Of a stretch of 7,897 nucleotides of DNA, positions 1-5,134 are shown piece by piece. Below the pieces are notes generated by a model that ran no database searches, was not told where the DNA came from, and was given only the letters and a program-made list of their open reading frames with translations. Source of the DNA: an uncultured Lachnospiraceae bacterium (GTDB lineage Bacteria; Bacillota; Clostridia; Lachnospirales; Lachnospiraceae); assembly GCA_910585075.1 (NCBI GenBank), contig CAJUED010000091.1, forward strand, positions 1 through 7,897, in the 5' to 3' direction. A program made the translations under genes and the position numbers. Position 1 is the stretch's first letter. Every line of letters begins with the position of its first letter.

Positions 1-81
1 CTTACAGTAAAGGCAAATGCTTTCAGTGCATCCGCAAAAGAAAAAATTGAAGCTGTTGGTGGAACTGCAGAGGTGATGTAA
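1..81 (+). CDS. rplO: 50S ribosomal protein L15, C-terminal end (partial)
   Basis: The first 26 codons in frame 1 read through to a TAA at 79-81. They give a tail typical of L15: a Val-Lys-Ala start, a Phe-Ser-x-Ser-Ala-Lys-Glu-Lys-Ile-Glu segment, then Gly-Gly and an acidic/hydrophobic end. L15 is a large-subunit protein that binds 23S rRNA late in 50S assembly. The rest of the gene lies before the window. Its stop codon shares one base with the secY start (TAATG), and the secY ribosome-binding site lies inside its last codons. This is the standard rplO-secY junction of the spc operon and fits translational coupling. The identification rests on the short tail plus position. Confidence 0.9.
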   Translation, partial: LTVKANAFSASAKEKIEAVGGTAEVM

Positions 82-1394
82 TGTTTACAACCTTAAAAAA
101 TGCATTTAAAATTAAAGAAATAAGAAATAAACTACTGTTTACACTCGGCATGCTTGTTGTGATCCGTTTAGGGTCACAGCTGCCTGTGCCCGGGGTAGAC
201 AGGCATTATTTTTCCAACTGGTTTGCGCAGCAGACAGGGGATGCGTTCAATTTCTTTGATGCTTTTACGGGCGGTTCTTTCCTGAATATGTCTATATTGG
301 CGCTTAACATCACGCCTTATATCACATCTTCCATTATTATGCAGCTTCTCACCATTGCAATTCCAAAGTTAGAGGAGATGCAGAAAGAAGGGGAAGATGG
401 CAGAAAGAAAATTGCCGCAATTACCCGTTATGTAACAGTTGGGCTTGCTCTGATTGAATCTACTGCTATGGCCTTTTATTTTGGAGGCGGCGGTCTTTTG
501 GAAGTAAATAACTTCTTTAATAAGCTGACCGTTGTTGCCGCTCTCACGGCAGGCAGTGCTTTCCTTATGTGGATAGGCGAAAGGATCACGGAAAAGGGCG
601 TAGGCAATGGTATTTCCATTGTCCTGGTCATCAATATCATTTCCAGAATTCCGCAGGATATTGCCGGTCTGTTCGACAGATTTGTGCGCGGCAAGGCAAT
701 CGCCGTTGGCGCGGTTGCAGCAATTGTTATTTTGGCTGTTATCCTTGCAATGGTAGTTCTGGTTATCATTTTAAATGACGGCGTCCGCAAGATTCCGGTT
801 CAGTATGCCAAGAAGGTTCAGGGAAGGAAAATGGTAGGCGGACAGATGTCTTCCATTCCCTTAAAGATCAATACGGCTGGCGTTATTCCTATTATTTTTG
901 CATCATCCCTGATGCAGCTGCCGGTGATTCTGTGCAGTTTCTTTGGGTATAATGGAACTGGTGTATGGGGACACATCCTGAGAGGATTAAGCTCATCAAA
1001 CTGGTGTAATCCCAATGAGCCTGTTTATTCTATCGGGTTGGTCGTGTATGTTGTGCTTGTTATTTTCTTTGCATATTTCTACACATCCATTACCTTTAAT
1101 CCCCTTGAGATTGCAGAAAACATGAAAAAGCAGGGTGGTTTTATTCCCGGTATAAGGCCAGGAAAGCCTACAAGCGAGTATCTGACAAAAATTCTGAACT
1201 ATATTATCTTTATCGGCGCTGTGGGTCTGACCATTGTGTGTGTGATACCTTTCGCATTTAATGGTATCTTTGGAGCACAGGTATCCTTTGGCGGAACCAG
1301 TCTTATCATTATTGTCAGCGTAGTATTAGAGACAATGAAGCAGATTGAATCACAGATGCTGGTGCGCAACTATAAAGGTTTTTTAAATGACTAA
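81..1394 (+). CDS. secY: Preprotein translocase subunit SecY
   Basis: SecY forms the protein-conducting channel of the plasma membrane with SecE and SecG and exports unfolded preproteins driven by SecA. The 437-residue product matches the family length and shows about ten hydrophobic membrane segments. Visible signatures are the N-terminal LPVPGVD segment, the TM2 block ITPYITSSIIMQLL followed by a charged cytosolic loop with GEDGRKK, and the C5 loop NPLEIAENMKKQGG then FIPGIRPGKPT near residues 341-363. That loop carries the conserved arginine needed for SecA-driven transport. The ATG at 81 overlaps the rplO stop and is preceded by AGAGGTG at 69-75. A 365-base gap separates the stop from adk, which is long for this operon. 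No truncation or frameshift is seen. Confidence 0.98.
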   Translation: MFTTLKNAFKIKEIRNKLLFTLGMLVVIRLGSQLPVPGVDRHYFSNWFAQQTGDAFNFFDAFTGGSFLNMSILALNITPYITSSIIMQLLTIAIPKLEEMQKEGEDGRKKIAAITRYVTVGLALIESTAMAFYFGGGGLLEVNNFFNKLTVVAALTAGSAFLMWIGERITEKGVGNGISIVLVINIISRIPQDIAGLFDRFVRGKAIAVGAVAAIVILAVILAMVVLVIILNDGVRKIPVQYAKKVQGRKMVGGQMSSIPLKINTAGVIPIIFASSLMQLPVILCSFFGYNGTGVWGHILRGLSSSNWCNPNEPVYSIGLVVYVVLVIFFAYFYTSITFNPLEIAENMKKQGGFIPGIRPGKPTSEYLTKILNYIIFIGAVGLTIVCVIPFAFNGIFGAQVSFGGTSLIIIVSVVLETMKQIESQMLVRNYKGFLND

Positions 1395-1613
1395 TATACG
1401 AAGTAACTGTTATGACGCTTTAAGGCGTAAAAAAGCAGTGCTGAAAAGTCATTGCATGAAATATATATTAGAGGTTAAAGGAAAGCCTGAAGGTTTGGCC
1501 GGCTTTTCTTTTACCTCTAATTTGATAATGAGAAATATTCGCCCCTGCAGATTCGGGCATGAGGACTTATAATGCATTATCTCGAACAGTATGAGATATG
1601 CGGAGGAGTAAGT
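1395..1613 (+). other. secY-adk non-coding leader with several hairpins
   Basis: No convincing gene is seen in this 219-base stretch. It contains the 1467-1521 hairpin, a 12-base palindrome ATAATGCATTAT at 1569-1580, and a further hairpin with arms TATCTC (1578-1583) and GAGATA (1593-1598). The last hairpin ends four bases before the GGAGGAG ribosome-binding site of the small ORF at 1614. A TATAAT hexamer at 1568-1573 has no acceptable -35 partner, so I do not call a promoter. The concentration of inverted repeats suggests a transcribed regulatory or processing region. Confidence 0.5.
1467..1521 (+). repeat. Long inverted repeat / hairpin downstream of secY
   Basis: Arms 1467-1487 and 1501-1521 are complementary over 21 positions with two mismatches, enclosing a 13-base loop. 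The right arm carries the T-rich run cttttctttt just after the GC-rich apical part (AAGCC/GGCTT). The apical portion could therefore act as a leaky intrinsic terminator, while the full-length fold would be a stable processing or mRNA-protecting hairpin. Bases after the structure (taatttgataatg) are not a U tract, so a classical terminator is uncertain. It begins 73 bases after the secY stop. Confidence 0.6.
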
Positions 1614-1763
1614 ATGAAAAGAAAATCTAAGGCAACAGCTCTGCGCATTTACTGCGCTGAGCGTACACGCGCCATGCGGCTTGTCCGCATGTGTGCATCC
1701 GATACTTGCACCGTACTTTTCATGAGCATTGGTGATGGAGAAAACATGGAGGTGCAAGCATGA
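1614..1763 (+). CDS. Small ORF upstream of and overlapping adk (possible leader peptide)
   Basis: I do not recognise this 49-residue product. It starts MKRKSKATALR, is basic (six arginines, three lysines), contains three cysteines and has no signal peptide or membrane segment. Support for translation is the strong GGAGGAG at 1602-1608, five bases before the ATG, and the ATGA overlap of its TGA (1761-1763) with the adk start, a layout typical of translational coupling. An in-frame ATG at 1572 with GAGGA at 1561-1565 would give 63 residues. Arginine codons are CGC, CGT and CGG rather than the AGA/AGG common in neighbouring genes. The DNA folds into several hairpins (1638-1662, 1673-1691, 1705-1758), so the coding constraint may be secondary to RNA structure. 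It is either a leader ORF or a structured RNA with an accidental frame. Confidence 0.45.
   Translation: MKRKSKATALRIYCAERTRAMRLVRMCASDTCTVLFMSIGDGENMEVQA
1638..1758 (+). promoter_or_regulatory. Hairpin series masking the adk ribosome-binding site
   Basis: Three consecutive potential hairpins precede adk. The first pairs GCTC-T-GCGCA (1638-1647) with TGCGC-T-GAGC (1653-1662), with one T-T mismatch. The second pairs CATGCGG (1673-1679) with CCGCATG (1685-1691). The third pairs CTTGCACC (1705-1712) with GGTGCAAG (1751-1758), with a nested TTTTC/GAAAA helix (1717-1721 with 1740-1744). The right arm of the third covers the last two bases of the adk Shine-Dalgarno GGAGG (1748-1752) and the spacer up to two bases before the ATG. 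An alternative helix GTGCA (1693-1697) with TGCAC (1707-1711) excludes this masking helix. Pairings were found by eye, without energy calculation. Confidence 0.45.
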
Positions 1764-2401
1764 AAATAATTATGTTAGGTGCACCTGGTGCAGGGAAAGG
1801 CACGCAGGCAAAAGTGATTGCAGAAAAATTCGGTATTCCCAGTATTTCCACAGGAGATATTTTCAGGGCCAACATTAAAAATGGAACTGAGCTTGGAATG
1901 GAAGCAAAGAAATATATGGATCAGGGACTTCTGGTTCCGGATGAACTGACGGTCAAGATTCTCCTTGACAGAGTGGCTAAGGAGGACTGTAAAGACGGTT
2001 ATGTTCTGGACGGCTTCCCGAGAAACATTCCACAGGCCCAGGTACTTGATAAGGCCCTTGAGGAACAAAATGAAAAGCTTGACTTTGCAATTGATGTGGA
2101 GGTGCCTGATGAGGACATCATCAGAAGGATGAGCGGCAGGCGGGCATGCGCAGGCTGCGGCGCCACATATCATGTAGAGCATATTCCACCCAAAAAGGAA
2201 GGCATCTGCGATACATGCGGTCAGGAATTGGTCCTCCGTGATGACGATAAGCCTGAAACGGTGAAAAACCGTCTGGATGTTTACCACAAACAGACCCAGC
2301 CGCTGATTGATTTTTATGAGGCTAAGGGCATTTTAAAGACGGTGGACGGCACTATGGATATGAAAGAGGTATCCGCCGCCATAGCAGCCATTCTTCAGTG
2401 A
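1760..2401 (+). CDS. adk: Adenylate kinase, zinc-type LID
   Basis: Adenylate kinase catalyses ATP + AMP to 2 ADP in the cytosol and keeps adenine nucleotides in balance. The 213-residue product starts with the Walker A loop GAPGAGKGT at residues 7-15. The AMP-binding region contains STGD at 30-33, and DGFPR is at 84-88. The long LID domain of bacterial adenylate kinases is present, with four cysteines at 130, 133, 150 and 153. This CxxC...CxxC set binds a structural zinc in Gram-positive enzymes. Late arginines RLDVYHKQT (171-179) match the family. The ATG at 1760 overlaps the stop of the upstream small ORF and has GGAGG seven bases before it. The gene lies 14 bases before map, as in many Bacillota spc operons. 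Confidence 0.98.
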   Translation: MKIIMLGAPGAGKGTQAKVIAEKFGIPSISTGDIFRANIKNGTELGMEAKKYMDQGLLVPDELTVKILLDRVAKEDCKDGYVLDGFPRNIPQAQVLDKALEEQNEKLDFAIDVEVPDEDIIRRMSGRRACAGCGATYHVEHIPPKKEGICDTCGQELVLRDDDKPETVKNRLDVYHKQTQPLIDFYEAKGILKTVDGTMDMKEVSAAIAAILQ

Positions 2402-2415
2402 AAGAAGGAATCTAA

Positions 2416-3180
2416 ATGGCGGTAACGATTAAATCAAAACGTGAAATTGATCTGATGCGTGAATCCTGCAGAATTTTGGCGCAGGTTCACGCACAGCTTG
2501 GAAGGGCCATAAGGCCGGGAATTTCCACCTGGGACATCGATGCTTTAGGAGAAAAGCTGATTCGCGGCTACGGATGTACTCCCAATTTTCTGCATTACAA
2601 TGGCTATCCGGCGTCTATCTGTGTCTCTGTAAATGATGAGGTGGTGCATGGGATTCCTTCTAAGGAGCGGATCCTTAAGGAGGGTGACATTGTCAGTCTG
2701 GACGCAGGACTTATTTATAAAGGCTATCATTCGGATGCGGCCAGAACCTATCCGGTAGGGAAAATAAGTGATGATGCGGCAAAACTGATTGCGGTTACAA
2801 GAAAAAGTTTCTTTGCAGGTATCAAATATGCCAGGGCAGGTTATTATTTACATGATATATCAAATGCCATTGCGGCATATTGCGGCAGATACGGATACGG
2901 GGTTGTGAGGGACCTGACAGGCCATGGAATCGGCACAAGCCTCCATGAAGACCCGGTGATACCCAATTACAGGCAGTTGCGCAGAGGAATCAGGCTGCAG
3001 CCTGGTATGACGCTGGCAATTGAACCTATGGTTAACCTGGGAAGTTATAAAGTGGAATGGCTTGAGGATGAGTGGACTGTGGTCACAAGGGACGGTTCCC
3101 TATCCGCTCATTACGAAAATACCGTGCTTATTACAGAGGGAGAACCGGAAGTGCTTACGTTGCTTTCCGAACGGAAGTAA
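2416..3180 (+). CDS. map: Methionine aminopeptidase, type I
   Basis: This cytosolic metalloenzyme removes the initiator methionine from new proteins when the second residue is small. The 254 residues are close to the E. coli enzyme in length, with the pita-bread fold signatures in order. His78 lies in VNDEVVHG. The five dinuclear metal ligands appear as Asp96 (DAG), Asp107 (HSDAAR), His170 (LTGHGIG), Glu203 (IEPMV) and Glu234 (YENTV). His177 lies in LHEDP. No N-terminal zinc-finger extension is present, so it is the short type Ia form. The start at 2416 is preceded by AAAGAAGGAA at 2401-2410. It lies downstream of adk and is probably cotranscribed. All key residues are intact. Confidence 0.98.
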   Translation: MAVTIKSKREIDLMRESCRILAQVHAQLGRAIRPGISTWDIDALGEKLIRGYGCTPNFLHYNGYPASICVSVNDEVVHGIPSKERILKEGDIVSLDAGLIYKGYHSDAARTYPVGKISDDAAKLIAVTRKSFFAGIKYARAGYYLHDISNAIAAYCGRYGYGVVRDLTGHGIGTSLHEDPVIPNYRQLRRGIRLQPGMTLAIEPMVNLGSYKVEWLEDEWTVVTRDGSLSAHYENTVLITEGEPEVLTLLSERK

Positions 3181-3281
3181 ATACGGCAAAGCGACAAATT
3201 GCATATTCATATTGCTCCGCCACAAAACGCTCAGGAATGGAGATTCATTTTACGGGCTGTTGGCAGGAATGGGGGATTTAT

Positions 3282-3590
3282 ATGACAGGAATGTTTGCAA
3301 TATCCCGTGCAGGGCATGACAAAGGACAGATGTATGTCATTATAAAAGAAGATGCGGAGTTTGTATATCTGGCGGATGGGAAAAACAGAAAGTCAGACAA
3401 TCCTAAGAAAAAGAAAAGGAAACATATACAACTTGTGAAGACAGATGTCAATAAGCCCCTGATGATGAAGCTGAAGGCACAGGAAACAGTATATGATGAG
3501 GAAATCAAGCGCGCAATTAAAATAAGAAGTAATCATAATAGACATCAAAACGCTTTTATTCAAAAGGAGGTAACGAATGTCAAAAGCTGA
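3282..3590 (+). CDS. KOW-domain RNA-binding protein, L14e-like
   Basis: The 102-residue product carries a KOW motif at about residues 3-45: a hydrophobic start, RAGHDKGQMYVII, then VYLADGKNRK and the basic run PKKKKRKH. This matches the ribosomal L14e/KOW-type RNA-binding proteins that many Clostridia encode between map and infA. A ribosome-associated role is probable but its precise function is not known to me. The C-terminal half is charged and lacks recognised motifs. I chose ATG 3282 because GGGGGA at 3271-3276 lies five bases upstream. ATG 3237 (15 residues longer) has AGGA only one base before it, and ATG 3291 is too far from the site. The reading frame ends 14 bases inside infA, whose Shine-Dalgarno is part of this gene's last codons, implying coupled translation. 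Confidence 0.85.
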   Translation: MTGMFAISRAGHDKGQMYVIIKEDAEFVYLADGKNRKSDNPKKKKRKHIQLVKTDVNKPLMMKLKAQETVYDEEIKRAIKIRSNHNRHQNAFIQKEVTNVKS

Positions 3591-3795
3591 TGTAATTGAA
3601 ATTGAAGGAACAGTAGTTGAAAAGCTTCCTAACACCATGTTTCAGGTAGAACTGGAAAATGGCCACAGAGTGCTTGCTCATATCAGCGGTAAACTGAGGC
3701 AGAATTTTATCCGTATTCTTCCGGGTGATAAGGTTACATTGGAATTGTCCCCCTATGATTTGAGTAAGGGGAGAATTATTTGGCGGGATAAGTGA
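3577..3795 (+). CDS. infA: Translation initiation factor IF-1
   Basis: IF-1 occupies the 30S A site during initiation and cooperates with IF-2 and IF-3. The 72-residue product has the exact family length and a single S1-like OB fold. It shows DVIEIEGTVVEKLPNTMF at the start, VELENGHRVLAHISGK in the middle, then NFIRILPGDKV and ELSPYDLSKGRI. The segment usually written KMRMNFI reads KLRQNFI here, a minor variation. The ATG at 3577 has a strong AAAGGAGG (3563-3570) six bases upstream, and the gene starts inside the KOW gene. The following 71-base gap contains a promoter, so infA is the last gene before a likely internal transcription start. Confidence 0.98.
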   Translation: MSKADVIEIEGTVVEKLPNTMFQVELENGHRVLAHISGKLRQNFIRILPGDKVTLELSPYDLSKGRIIWRDK

Positions 3796-3804
3796 TAATC
3801 CCCC

Positions 3805-3833
3805 TTGCATTTGTATTTATACCATGTTATAAT
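3805..3833 (+). promoter_or_regulatory. Internal sigma-A promoter between infA and rpmJ
   Basis: TTGCAT (3805-3810) and TATAAT (3828-3833) are separated by exactly 17 bases. The -10 is preceded by TGT (3825-3827), an extended -10 element. A transcript would start near 3840 and carry a short leader with the rpmJ ribosome-binding site. It would give rpmJ and the downstream alpha-operon genes transcription independent of the spc promoter. Confidence 0.8.
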
Positions 3834-3866
3834 GTAAAACGGTCTTTTTTGAAAGGAGGGTTTAAC

Positions 3867-3980
3867 ATGAAGGTTAGATCATCAGTAAAACCGATTTGCG
3901 AAAAGTGCAAGATCATCAAGAGAAAAGGACGTATCAGAGTTATCTGTGAGAATCCGAAGCACAAACAGAGACAAGGATAA
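3867..3980 (+). CDS. rpmJ: 50S ribosomal protein L36 (zinc-binding form)
   Basis: L36 is the smallest protein of the large subunit and stabilises 23S rRNA packing. The 37-residue product begins MKVRSSVKPICEKC and keeps the zinc ribbon ligands Cys11, Cys14, Cys27 and His32, so this is the C+ (zinc-containing) paralogue type. The length equals that of most bacterial L36 proteins. The longer open frame from 3792 is not used: ATG 3867 has AAAGGAGGG (3852-3860) six bases upstream. It lies just downstream of the extended -10 promoter and 253 bases before rpsM, an unusually wide spacing for these two genes. Confidence 0.97.
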   Translation: MKVRSSVKPICEKCKIIKRKGRIRVICENPKHKQRQG

Positions 3981-4233
3981 TCTGCTGCTTTAATAGCGGG
4001 AGGGTTCTTGTCCAATTATCATGAAGCGGCTGTAGTGCAGCGCTCCGTCGCCGCACTAATTGATATAATTGTACGAAGGAGCCTTAAAGATTACTTCTTG
4101 GTTCGTGAAAATTTCGCACGTGAAAATTCACAGTGAAATCACGTAAGATCGGGAAATCCGATTGGGCCTTAAAAGCCCCAATCAATTAGTATCAACGCAC
4201 ATAAGTGCGCGAAGGAAAATGGAGGAAACGTAA
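3981..4233 (+). promoter_or_regulatory. Structured leader between rpmJ and rpsM
   Basis: No gene is seen in these 253 bases, but several helices can be drawn. GCTGCTT with flanks (3984-3992) pairs with 4022-4030. TAGTGC-A-GCG (4033-4042) pairs with CGC-C-GCACTA (4049-4058). ACTAATTGAT (4055-4064) is perfectly complementary to ATCAATTAGT (4181-4190) and excludes the previous helix. Also seen are ACGTGA/TCACGT (4118-4123 with 4139-4144), GATTGGG/CCCAATC (4160-4166 with 4177-4183) and CGCAC/GTGCG (4196-4200 with 4205-4209). The last ends 11 bases before the rpsM Shine-Dalgarno GGAGG (4221-4225). The position fits an autoregulatory leader for the S13-S11-S4-alpha-L17 block, with S4 the obvious candidate ligand by analogy with E. 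coli. That function is inference. Confidence 0.5.
4061..4069 (+). promoter_or_regulatory. Possible extended -10 promoter before rpsM
   Basis: TGATATAAT combines a consensus -10 (4064-4069) with a TGN extension. The -35 position (near 4041-4046, CGCTCC) is a poor match, so promoter activity would rely on the extended element. It overlaps the left arm of the long-range 10-bp helix, so the motif may be fortuitous. If used, transcripts would begin near 4076 and lack the first part of the leader. Confidence 0.3.
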
Positions 4234-4602
4234 ATGGCTCGTATTGCAGGTGTTGACTTACCCAGAGAAAAACGTGTGGAAATCGGCTTAACTTATGTTT
4301 ACGGAATCGGAAGAACAAGCTCTAACAAGATTCTGGCTGAGGCGAAGGTTAATCCCGATACTCGTGTTAGAGAGCTGACGGATGAGGAAGTTAAGAGAAT
4401 CAGCGAAGTAATTGAGGCTGGTTACATGGTGGAAGGTGATCTCCGTAGAGAGGTAGCCATGAACATCAAGAGACTTCAGGAAATCGGATGCTACAGAGGT
4501 ATCCGCCACAGGAAAGGTCTTCCTGTACGTGGACAGAATACGAAGACAAACGCAAGGACCAGAAAGGGCCCGAAGCGTACCGTTGCAAACAAGAAAAAGT
4601 AA
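4234..4602 (+). CDS. rpsM: 30S ribosomal protein S13
   Basis: S13 sits in the 30S head, contacts 16S rRNA and forms bridges to the 50S and to P-site tRNA. The 122-residue product begins MARIAGVDLPREKRVEIGLTY and shows the helix-hairpin-helix segment VYGIGRTSSNKIL at about 22-34. The central RELTDEEV is followed by the C-terminal block YRGIRHRKGLPVRGQNTKTN, then a basic tail ending NKKK that reaches the tRNA. The length matches the family. The start is fixed by GGAGG (4221-4225), eight bases upstream. It opens the alpha-operon part of the cluster and follows the structured 253-base leader. Confidence 0.98.
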   Translation: MARIAGVDLPREKRVEIGLTYVYGIGRTSSNKILAEAKVNPDTRVRELTDEEVKRISEVIEAGYMVEGDLRREVAMNIKRLQEIGCYRGIRHRKGLPVRGQNTKTNARTRKGPKRTVANKKK

Positions 4603-4633
4603 AAAATTTAATTGAGAAAGTAGGTTAGTTTAA

Positions 4634-5032
4634 ATGGCAGCAAAAAAAGTTACCAAAAAAGTGACAAAAAAACGTGTCAAGAAAAACGTTGAACATGGAC
4701 AGGCACATATCCAGTCTTCTTTTAACAATACAATTGTTACATTGACAGACAATGAAGGAAACGCCTTAAGCTGGGCAAGTGCCGGTGGTCTTGGTTTTAG
4801 AGGTTCAAGGAAATCTACTCCCTATGCCGCACAGATGGCGGCTGAAACAGCAGCAAAGGCTGCTTTGATACATGGTTTAAAGACAGTAGACGTTATGGTA
4901 AAGGGCCCCGGTTCAGGCCGTGAGGCAGCAATCCGTGCTCTTTCCGCATGCGGACTGGAAGTAACCAGCATCAGGGACGTAACACCGGTTCCTCACAATG
5001 GATGCCGTCCGCCCAAACGTCGTCGTGTATAA
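4634..5032 (+). CDS. rpsK: 30S ribosomal protein S11
   Basis: S11 lies on the 30S platform near the mRNA exit and the 3' end of 16S rRNA, with S7 and S18. The 132-residue product has a lysine-rich N-terminus. It continues with the HIQSSFNNTIVTLTD motif (25-39), SWASAGGLGFRGSRKSTPYAA (46-66), GPGSGREAAIRAL (91-103) and the conserved end DVTPVPHNGCRPPKRRRV (115-132). The gene begins 31 bases after rpsM. Its ribosome-binding site is weak: only AGGT (4622-4625) at a usable distance, against the GGAGG sites of its neighbours. Initiation may therefore depend on ribosomes arriving from rpsM. Confidence 0.98.
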   Translation: MAAKKVTKKVTKKRVKKNVEHGQAHIQSSFNNTIVTLTDNEGNALSWASAGGLGFRGSRKSTPYAAQMAAETAAKAALIHGLKTVDVMVKGPGSGREAAIRALSACGLEVTSIRDVTPVPHNGCRPPKRRRV

Positions 5033-5100
5033 TATTTATCAGTAATTACGGTTGGAAGAAGGCGCACAGTGCTGTAAACAATACCGCGCAGGAGGCAGTC

Positions 5101-5130
5101 ATGTTTCCGGGCGCGCGAAAATGGAGGTAA
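5101..5130 (+). CDS. Nine-codon minigene immediately upstream of rpsD
   Basis: An ATG at 5101 with a strong GGAGG (5091-5095) five bases upstream opens a frame of nine codons (MFPGARKWR). It ends at TAA 5128-5130, four bases before the rpsD ATG. The rpsD Shine-Dalgarno GGAGG (5123-5127) lies inside its last codons. A GC-rich inverted repeat (CGCGC at 5085-5089 with GCGCG at 5111-5115) brackets the minigene Shine-Dalgarno and start. Translation is plausible from the signals alone, but a frame this short can arise by chance, and I know of no homologue. Confidence 0.35.
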   Translation: MFPGARKWR

Positions 5131-5134
5131 AATA

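Noticed and set aside
1387..1572. 61-residue + strand ORF overlapping the secY stop
   Set aside because: No ribosome-binding site fits, it runs straight through the long inverted repeat, and the peptide resembles no known family.
1568..1573. TATAAT as a promoter for adk
   Set aside because: No -35-like hexamer at 16-18 bases upstream and no TG extension; it is part of a palindrome.
1775..2287. 170-residue minus-strand ORF opposite adk
   Set aside because: It is antisense to a fully conserved gene and has no recognisable domain.
3237..3590. Longer start for the KOW gene at ATG 3237 or further upstream to 3072
   Set aside because: AGGA lies only one base before ATG 3237, and the frame from 3072 runs inside map. 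ATG 3282 has GGGGGA at good spacing and fits the domain start.
4090..4146. AUU-initiated 18-codon frame after an RBS-like sequence
   Set aside because: AUU starts are very rare and the frame overlaps the structured leader; kept only as part of a finding.
4948..5130. 60-residue + ORF across the end of rpsK
   Set aside because: Mostly an out-of-frame shadow of rpsK. Only the terminal nine codons from ATG 5101 have a ribosome-binding site.
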